From the NCBI GenBank assembly GCA_029881615.1, contig JAOUMF010000008.1, positions 1 through 14,448 on the forward strand: a stretch of 14,448 nt of DNA, written 5' to 3'. The notes beneath the pieces are model-generated. The model saw nothing but the letters and a program-made list of their open reading frames with translations. It ran no database searches and was not told the DNA's origin. Positions 5,938 to 12,700 of the stretch are shown in pieces; the first letter of the stretch is position 1, and every line of letters starts with the position of its first letter. The DNA is from Alphaproteobacteria bacterium. GTDB lineage: Bacteria > Pseudomonadota > Alphaproteobacteria > UBA8366 > JADFVY01. Both the position numbers and the translations under genes were made by a program.

Positions 5938-7590
5938 GTAAAACACGATATCCGCGGGCGTAATAAAGAAAATAGCGGCCTCTTGGCCAGCGACGAAAAT
6001 GAACCGACAAGCCAGCGCGCGCGTGTTGATATCCTGGAAGACGAACGTGTTCCGATGTTTCGTCTGCTGCGGTTTTATGGCATTGCCAGTGCTGCCGCAT
6101 TTATCGTTATTTCGGTATTTGTGGTTGTCCTGGACAGATACCATGAATTTGAAAGTCTTATCGAAGCGGTCGAGCGTCAGGATGTAGGCTTGGCCCACTC
6201 TTTCGCCAACACTGTTTGGCCATCTTATTCCAGCTATGTGATGACTGTCGCCGGTTCCACGGACGAAACCTTGCGTGAACGTAGCGAGACCAGGGAATTG
6301 CACAATGCTGTTGTGACTCTGACGGCGGGGCTGCCGATATTGCGGATCAAGGTTTATGATCGCAAGGGCAGAACGATCTATTCGTCGGAAAGGAGTCAGA
6401 TTGGCGCGATCAAGAAGAACCACGCTTCATTCCTTGCCGCCGCGAATGACGGGTTGCCGCAAAGTATGTATGCCCATAATCATGAATTTGCCTCTCTGAC
6501 CGGACCGGTCGCACACCGTGATATGGTCGAGAGCTACCTGCCGATATGGGGCCATGATGGCGGTATAGAAGGCGTCCTGGAAATATATACCGACATCACG
6601 GCGGACATGCTTCTGCTCGATCATGGAACGCTTGAGTTGACGATGATCGTCGCTGTCGTTTTCGGGCTGCTATATGCAATCCTGTTTCTGATCGTCAGGC
6701 GCGCAAACATTGTTGTTGAACGGCAATATGGCAATCTTGTGCAAAGCCGCGCCAACCTGAACGAAAAAAATACCGTACTGTTGCGGGAGATTTCGGAGCG
6801 CGAGAGATTGACGCTTGATCTGAAATCATCCGAGCATCGTCTGCGGCAACTTTCCGACCGGCTGATCAACGCGCAGGAGGAGGAACGGACACGAATTTCG
6901 CGGGAACTTCATGACGGCCTTGGCCAGGGACTGACGGAAATCAGAATACGTGTCGAGCGCGCTATCGATCAATTATGGACGCGCAGCCGGAACGATGTAC
7001 AGGAATATCTGCAAATTGTTGCCGGCGCCATCACAACCAATATGGAAGAGGTCCGGCGAATCTCGATGGGTATGCGCCCTTCCATTCTGGACGATCTGGG
7101 AATTGTCGCGACGCTGAAGTGGGCCTGCAGGTCATTTCGGGACAATCACCCAGAGGTCGCGGTTCTGGAGAGTTTTTGTATCGCAGAGCAGGATCTGTCG
7201 GATTCTGTAAAAACATCAATTTACAGAACCTTCCAGGAAGGCCTGACCAACATTGTCAGGCATTCCCAGGCCAACCGTGTGCGGATCAGCCTGAAAAAGA
7301 GGGGCACGCGGGTACTGTTCACGATCAGTGATAATGGCAGGGGATTTATAAAGAGCCGTGCAGAGACGTCATATTCGGGGCGTCCGGGATTGGGTCTGTG
7401 CAGTCTTCGCGAACGCGCGGTAAATTCGGGTGGAATCTTCCGGCTGCGTTCCATTCCAGGCGTCGGCACAACGATCCGCGTGAGTTGGTCGGTCGAGCCC
7501 CGGGATGTGGAATTTACCGGTCCAGCAGACCTCGGGTTACCGCAAACGCCGTCAGAGAAGATGCGTTATGAAGGTCTAATTTTTTCATGA
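5917..7590 (+). CDS. NarX/UhpB-type sensor histidine kinase
   Basis: The kinase has 557 residues from the ATG at 5917, which has GGGGA four bases upstream. GTG 5890 (adds nine residues) and ATG 6055 (MFRLLRF, just before the first helix) are alternatives. Numbering here is from 5917. The first membrane helix is about 53-73 and the second about 240-261; they flank a 165-residue periplasmic sensor region that matches no ligand-binding family I recognise. A coiled-coil-like linker leads to the HisKA_3 motif RTRISRELHDGLG with phospho-acceptor H332. The ATPase domain has an N-box (YRTFQEGLTNIVRH, from about 434), DNGRGF (about 472) and GLGLCSLRERA (about 492). It should phosphorylate the response regulator encoded convergently, whose 3' end it overlaps by 77 bp. 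Its signal is unknown. Motifs expected of an active kinase are all present. Confidence 0.9.
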   Translation: MGTRWNRVKHDIRGRNKENSGLLASDENEPTSQRARVDILEDERVPMFRLLRFYGIASAAAFIVISVFVVVLDRYHEFESLIEAVERQDVGLAHSFANTVWPSYSSYVMTVAGSTDETLRERSETRELHNAVVTLTAGLPILRIKVYDRKGRTIYSSERSQIGAIKKNHASFLAAANDGLPQSMYAHNHEFASLTGPVAHRDMVESYLPIWGHDGGIEGVLEIYTDITADMLLLDHGTLELTMIVAVVFGLLYAILFLIVRRANIVVERQYGNLVQSRANLNEKNTVLLREISERERLTLDLKSSEHRLRQLSDRLINAQEEERTRISRELHDGLGQGLTEIRIRVERAIDQLWTRSRNDVQEYLQIVAGAITTNMEEVRRISMGMRPSILDDLGIVATLKWACRSFRDNHPEVAVLESFCIAEQDLSDSVKTSIYRTFQEGLTNIVRHSQANRVRISLKKRGTRVLFTISDNGRGFIKSRAETSYSGRPGLGLCSLRERAVNSGGIFRLRSIPGVGTTIRVSWSVEPRDVEFTGPADLGLPQTPSEKMRYEGLIFS

Positions 7591-8170
7591 GATTGGCGCG
7601 GTGTTTCGCTACTGTCTTAACGCTGATGCTTAGGTAATTGGCCATGTCGTTGCTGGTGCTTCCCTCGGCGATCAGCTTCAGAACCTGGCGTTCCCGGTGC
7701 GTCAGCATCTCCCAGCTTTCCTTGGGCTTTTCCCCTTTGCCACCGCCCAGATAGGCCGCGACCATCTTGGACTGGATTTCCGGGCTGAGATATTTTTTCC
7801 CGCTCATGACATAGCGCATGGCGCGGATCAGTTCGTTTCGGGACGAATCCTTCAATACATATCCATTTGCGCCGGCTTCCAGCGCTTCCAGGAAATACTC
7901 CTCGGCCTTGTGTATTGTGAGGATAAGAACCTTGGTTTCCGGGTAACGCCGGTTTAACTCCCGCAATGTTTCGAGGCCGCTGAAGCCCGGCATTGATAGA
8001 TCCAACAGCGCTAGATCCGGCCGCAACTTGCCGATCAGGGTGATCGCCGACCTTCCGTCTTCTGCTTCGCCGATCACTTCGAATTCGGATTCCGTTGAGA
8101 TAGATTCGCCTAGGCATTCCCTCAGAATACGGTGATCGTCGACCACCACGATTGTTGTTTTTGCTGTCAT
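7514..8170 (-). CDS. NarL/FixJ-family response regulator (REC + LuxR-type HTH)
   Basis: The product is 218 residues from the ATG at 8168-8170, preceded on its strand by AAGGGGA at proper distance. A longer frame to 8233 would read through the inverted repeats of the leader and lacks such a site. The receiver domain (about 5-120) has the acidic pair D11/D12, phospho-acceptor D57 in LLDLSMPG, T85 and K107. The output domain (about 154-218) is a LuxR/NarL helix-turn-helix with LTHRERQVLKLIAEG and the recognition-helix region ISVKTVAKHRANLMKKL. It is a DNA-binding transcription regulator, very probably the partner of the kinase encoded tail to tail on the other strand. A 17-bp inverted repeat lies 11 bases before its start codon, suggesting autoregulation. 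All active-site residues are intact. Confidence 0.93.
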   Translation of the reverse strand: MTAKTTIVVVDDHRILRECLGESISTESEFEVIGEAEDGRSAITLIGKLRPDLALLDLSMPGFSGLETLRELNRRYPETKVLILTIHKAEEYFLEALEAGANGYVLKDSSRNELIRAMRYVMSGKKYLSPEIQSKMVAAYLGGGKGEKPKESWEMLTHRERQVLKLIAEGSTSNDMANYLSISVKTVAKHRANLMKKLDLHNASSLTAFAVTRGLLDR

Positions 8171-8549
8171 GCTTTTCCCCTTACCCTGTATGGGTAAAGA
8201 CCCGACCGCGGTGCGGTCAATGCCACCACCCATCGTTTGTCAAGTTGCCATGCTCAAACCCGACGGCGGAAAAATCAGGGTCCCCAATCCACTGATTTCC
8301 ACACTCATTCCGCTCTGGCAACGAATATTATCATGGTTTTGGGCGCGCGTCACTGTTGACGCGAAGGAGGCCACTCGGGATCGATCTAATGGTGCCGATG
8401 CGTGGGACCGGGGCTGCAGCGTAAATTAATAGTAGTCGTATATTCGTTCCATATGGGTACTTCGCTGCACTGACTGGACGGCGGGTAAATTCTAAGTTGT
8501 CACGTCTGGATGGGATGATGAGTCGCCTGTTTCCTGGAGTCTGGCGATC
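8171..8549. promoter_or_regulatory. Divergent control region between response regulator and HD-GYP gene
   Basis: This 379-base region contains no supportable gene. On the left it carries two inverted repeats in the response-regulator leader. Near 8421-8460 there is a short AT-rich patch with the reverse complements of ACGAATATACGACTAC (8432-8447) and TACCCATAT (8451-8459); both have relatives in other control regions here. I could not assign a clear -35/-10 pair in either direction. Confidence 0.5.
8181..8218. promoter_or_regulatory. Two adjacent inverted repeats in the response-regulator leader
   Basis: TTACCC-TGTAT-GGGTAA (8181-8197) has perfect 6-bp arms and includes TACCCAT on the minus strand, a match to the NarL heptamer consensus TACYYMT. 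Six bases further from the gene, GACCGC-GGT-GCGGTC (8204-8218) is a second inverted repeat with perfect 6-bp arms. The first ends 11 bases from the start codon, just beyond the ribosome site. It could be an operator for autoregulation, or these could form RNA hairpins that affect translation; sequence alone does not decide. Confidence 0.55.
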
Positions 8550-9257
8550 ATGTGCGGCAGTGGTGCCCCGCCTGTTTCGGTTTGCGTAAATCGTTCAGTA
8601 TCCCGGAATTTTCTCTGTATTCGTGCACCAACCTGCAGAAAGGCTACGAGCGCCATCATGTATAGCCCGGTTTCCGCTTTGCGCTTGGAATCTTCGGTCC
8701 GGTTACAGGCCGCGGTCGCTAATCTGGCATATAGAATTGCGCAAAAAATGAACCTGTCGGACGATCAGGTCGAAACCATTTACGCGGCGGGGCGGCTCCA
8801 CGATATCGGCGAGTTGAGTTTGCCGGCAACCATGCTGATGAAACAATCCAGACTTACCAAACCGGAATATATGCGCGTGCGCGACCATTGCCGGGTGGGT
8901 TATGACATGATCAGAGATGTTTCCTGCCCCTGGCCAATTGGTGAGGTCGTGCTTCAGCACCACGAACGGCTGGACGGTTCGGGTTATCCCGAAGGCCTCA
9001 AGGGTTCTGAAATCAGCATTGCGACGCGTGTGGTCGCCGTGGCTGATGTCGTTGTCGCGATTTGTTCGGACCGGCCGCACAAGAAGGCACGGAGCGTAGA
9101 GTTTGCCCTCGGTGAGTTGGAGCGCGGCCGAACGACGTTATATGACGGCGACGTGGTCGATGCCTGCAACGACCTCTTTGTTCAGGATGGCCTGGGCTGG
9201 CCGCTTGGGGAGCAACCGCAACCGCCTGTATTCTCGGAATGGGTCAATCAATTATAA
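8550..9257 (+). CDS. HD-GYP domain protein with an altered N-terminal motif
   Basis: The product is 235 residues from the ATG at 8550, with GGAG ten bases upstream. The next ATG (8658) would give 199 residues and still contain the whole recognisable domain. HD-GYP proteins hydrolyse cyclic di-GMP using metal ions. Visible ligands are H84-D85 (in LHDIGE), H113, H137-H138 and D166 (in AVADV), together with HHERLDGSGYP, which holds the GYP triad. Two departures stand out: the first family His (in a xGHxxRVA motif) aligns with Leu in VRLQAAVA, and the usual HDIGK reads HDIGE. No receiver or sensor domain precedes it; residues 1-36 resemble nothing I know. It may be a stand-alone or truncated phosphodiesterase, or a non-catalytic cyclic-di-GMP binder. 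It is transcribed away from the response regulator and towards the large exported protein. Confidence 0.82.
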   Translation: MCGSGAPPVSVCVNRSVSRNFLCIRAPTCRKATSAIMYSPVSALRLESSVRLQAAVANLAYRIAQKMNLSDDQVETIYAAGRLHDIGELSLPATMLMKQSRLTKPEYMRVRDHCRVGYDMIRDVSCPWPIGEVVLQHHERLDGSGYPEGLKGSEISIATRVVAVADVVVAICSDRPHKKARSVEFALGELERGRTTLYDGDVVDACNDLFVQDGLGWPLGEQPQPPVFSEWVNQL

Positions 9258-9273
9258 AGGGTTACTGGATGCT

Positions 9274-9296
9274 GGTCGGATAACCGGCCGTCTTTT
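9274..9296 (+). terminator. Candidate intrinsic terminator after the HD-GYP gene
   Basis: GGTCGG (9274-9279) pairs with CCGGCC (9284-9289), with one G-U pair and an ATAA loop. GTCTTTT follows. It begins 17 bases after the HD-GYP stop codon. The T-run is short, so termination may be partial. Confidence 0.4.
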
Positions 9297-9587
9297 GGTG
9301 CCCCGATCCCGGCGCCCGTCGAGTATGCCTGGCGTCATCAAGTGCAACGGATTGCCTTCCGGCACCGATCTCCAAAATTCAAAATTTTCCAGAGATTGCG
9401 CAATAGCTTGGGACTGCTTGCGTCGGATCGTCGCGGGTTTTGGTGGGAGGCAAATTCACATGGTTTTGCCCCCGCATTTCTACTCACCTTTACCCGGTCC
9501 TACTACTCTGGCGATACCCATTCATAAGGGCTGTGCGCCCTATGAAACATACGAATATCGGCTACCTGACGGCCGATCCGCAATTCG

Positions 9588-9605
9588 CTACACCTAAAGT
9601 AGTAC
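9588..9605 (+). promoter_or_regulatory. Motif related to the 1688-1705 element
   Basis: CTACACCTAAAGTAGTAC shares GTAGTAC and ten of its last twelve positions with TCCATACTTATGTAGTAC at 1688-1705. It lies 126 bases before the start codon of the exported protein gene. It may be a shared regulator site; the degeneracy makes this tentative. Confidence 0.3.
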
Positions 9606-9731
9606 GAATTATAGCTCGGCGATCTTGACTGAATTAAGGCCGAAAGATGTCGGATTTAGGGTGAGCGATGTCCATGCGGCTTTCAGGAAAAGGTTGTCAG
9701 GTGAACATATTGACATTGCAGGGACAGGAAG

Positions 9732-12700
9732 ATGAAAACGCACGTAATCGTAAGGCAGTTCATTCTGGCTATTCTGGTCACGCTGGGTATCTTTGGACCA
9801 ATAGCTGCGGCGCATGCGTTGACCGTCGAGGTCGTGGGACACGACAGAAGCGCGGATGAAATCTCCAACGGCACAACGCCGGTTACGGGGTTCCGGTGGG
9901 TTCTACAGGAAGACTGGACCTATGATGTAACGCCGGGCGTGCCGCCAACGGGGGCCGCCGCGCCCAGCCTGTCTGGGCGGTTTCATACCAGCCACAATCC
10001 GGTGGTCGGATCCGGAACGTCCGATGAACTCGCGCGTTTGAGTTCTCTTATCGATCCTGCGAAACGTTACTATATCTCGGTTCTTCCCTATGCCGACTAC
10101 GGCATGGGCGGTGCACAGATCGCGGCAGGCCAGGCCAGCGTCACTGTTGGTGTAAGCGCCTATCCCTATCCCACCGCGCAGATCAGCGTGATGGCATTCC
10201 TGGACAGCCAGATCAACGGCGCTCCGGATTTGGGGTTCGAGGAACCCCTGGCGAACTTCGCCGTTCAGTTGTGGGAAGCGGCCGGCCAGTATGGCATGGC
10301 TGGTGGCCGGGTTTTGAAGGACGCCTACGATAACCCGCTCGGTACGACCTATCAGTTCGATATGGCGGGGAATCCTCTTTACGATGCAGATGGGGCTCCC
10401 GTAGTAGCGGTGGCGGGCGACGGAATTATCAAGACCGGCGCCGACGGGACCGTAACGATCAAGAACCTGCCGCCAGGCAAATACGGCGTCAAGATTGTGC
10501 CGCCCGCTGGCCAGGGCTGGTCTCAGACCTCGACGATCGAGGGCAGCAAGACGATCGACGCATGGGTAAAGGCCAACGAGCCCTCGCTCTTTACGGAATT
10601 TGGCCCTCCGGGCCCGCATGTCTTCGTTGGCTTCGTTAAGGCGCCAGGCGGGGAATACAAGGATCTCTACCGTCTGTCGGGAACCACGAACGTCAGTGGC
10701 AGGGTCGTTAATCTCCATAATTCGCGGCCGCCCGCGGTTGCCTTCTACTCTGGCGTGCCGCTGGATCACACGACCTGCTGGGTCGGGGTGAACGATCTGG
10801 GCGTTACCGCCAACAAGTATATCTATGCGGCGCGCTGTGATGCGGATAACGGCTTCGTGGTCCCGAATCTTGCTCCGGGCGAATATCAACTGGTCATCTG
10901 GGACGAGTTCCTGATGCAGATAATCGCCTTTTATAATATCTCCGTGCTTGCGGACGGTTCCTGCAGCACGCCGGACGGAAGTTGCGCCCTTGGCGATGTT
11001 CCGGTGTTCAACTGGTTCTCCCGGCTTGAAAACACCGTATTCCTGGATATGGACGAAGACGGTTTCCGCGATCCGGGCGAGGTGGGTATTCCCGAGCAGA
11101 ACGTCAATATCCGGTTCCGGGACGGTCGGATCAATCTGGCTTTCCCGACCGACTTGACGGGCTATGTGCCATTTGACGAGGTGTTTCCTTTCTTCTCGTG
11201 GCTGGTGGCCGAGGTTGACTACGGACGCTTCAAGGCGACTGGCGTTACTTATGTCGTGGATGCGGGTGGCGAAATTCCGCCGGGTGATTTGGCGCATGGC
11301 GTCCTTAACCCGCAGCCGCAGATCGATCTAGCCGGCAATCCGATCATCAATCCAAATACCGGCGATAATCTGTCCACCACGATCGCGACGAACGTTGCGG
11401 GCGCGCCGCCGCTGTCGCTCGGTTTCCAGGGTTTCATGGGCCAGACCAGTGTCATGGAATGGGGCAAGAAGCCCTATGGCACTGACTCGCTGGGCAGGCC
11501 CGAAAACGGAGGCATCTCCGGTGTCGTTCTCTATGCGATTACCCGGGCCGAAGACGACCCGCGCTACGCCGCGGGCGAGGAGTGGGAACCCGGAATTCCG
11601 CGCGTACAGGTCAATCTGTACGAGGATTTCAACATTGACGGCGTGATCGACGACAAGAACGGCGTCGCGGGCTTCCAGTTGGCTGATTCAGACAATTATC
11701 CGCAGGGTAATTTCCCCGGTCCGGAAGACGTCAACCATACGGACGCATCGCTTGGTTATACGGCGGGCTTCGACATGGGCGACGCAATTCGGGTCACCTA
11801 TACCGACAGTTGGGACGACAGCCAGCCGTCCGATTGCGTGGGCCGGTACGATCCCAATCCTTTCGTAAGCGAAATCTTTGAGTTGAACGGCGTCTTACTC
11901 GACTGTTACGACAATTTGCGTAACTTCAACCAGATTCGCCCGGCCGTGTTCGATGGCGGGTACGCCTTCGGCAGCGTTGCGGACATCGAAGATTATTTGC
12001 GCGCCGGCACCTATATCGTCGAGGCGGTGACCCCGCCAGGCTACGAGTTGGTGAAGGAAGAGGACCGCAACGTCGATTTCGGCGACGATCTGAAGCCGAT
12101 TCCTGCGCTGCTGCCGCCGGCCTGTGTTGGCGATACTCACATCGTTCCCGATTTCATGAGCTTCCAGACCCATCCGGGATACGATCCTCTCGATCCGGCG
12201 CTCATTCCGGCGCCTTATGCCGGGCAGGAGCGGCGGCTTTGCGATCGCAAGCAGGTCAGGCTTGCGGCCCGTACCAACGCCGCGGCGGACTTCTTCCTGT
12301 TCACCCAGGCGCCGGTTGCGGCCCATGGCTTCGGCTTTATCCTGGACGACACGGCTAACGAGTTCGACCCGCTCAAGCCGCAGTTCGGTGAAAAGTGGGC
12401 GCCCCCGTTCATGCCGGTGTCGGTCCGCGACTGGACGGGCCGGGAAGTATCCCGGACCTACTCGGACCAATTCGGCCGTTACAATACCCTGATGCCGTCC
12501 ACCTTTGCGGTGAACGCACCCATGCCCAGCGGCATGGCTCCGAACATGCTGTTGACCTGCATGAACGACGCCATGAAGAAGAACCCCGCATACACTGCCG
12601 GGTCCGGGCTGCCGGAATTCATTATCGACCCGTTCTTCAACCCGCAATATTCGCAGTTCTGTTACACGCTGATGTTTATGCCGGGGGCGACGACCTATCT

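Larger units (their letters stand above)
9258..9731. promoter_or_regulatory. Upstream region of the large exported protein gene
   Basis: This 474-base gap has no convincing gene; the short frames in it lack domains and ribosome sites. It begins with a terminator-like hairpin (9274-9296). It then holds TACCCAT (9515-9521), ACGAATATCGGCTAC (9551-9565) and CTACACCTAAAGTAGTAC (9588-9605), each resembling elements in the other control regions. A TTGACT at 9625-9630 could be a -35 box, but no good -10 follows it. AGGGA at 9720-9724 is the ribosome site for the next gene. Confidence 0.5.

Noticed and set aside
8520..8657. Possible frameshifted N-terminus of the HD-GYP protein
   Set aside because: Another frame reads LQKGYERHHV just before 8658, which resembles the start of some HD-GYP domains, but it hits a stop at once and the rest of that frame shows nothing recognisable. 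It is too weak to call a pseudogene.
9325..9395. Sigma-54-like GG/GC promoter upstream of the exported protein
   Set aside because: TGGC and TGC occur near 9331-9345, but the GG to GC spacing is one base too long and the flanking bases do not fit.
9903..11297. 464-codon open frame on the minus strand
   Set aside because: It is antisense to the large exported protein frame, which is continuous for 1,572 codons with a signal peptide and known folds. Other long minus-strand frames at 11895-12647 and 13356-14342 are rejected for the same reason.
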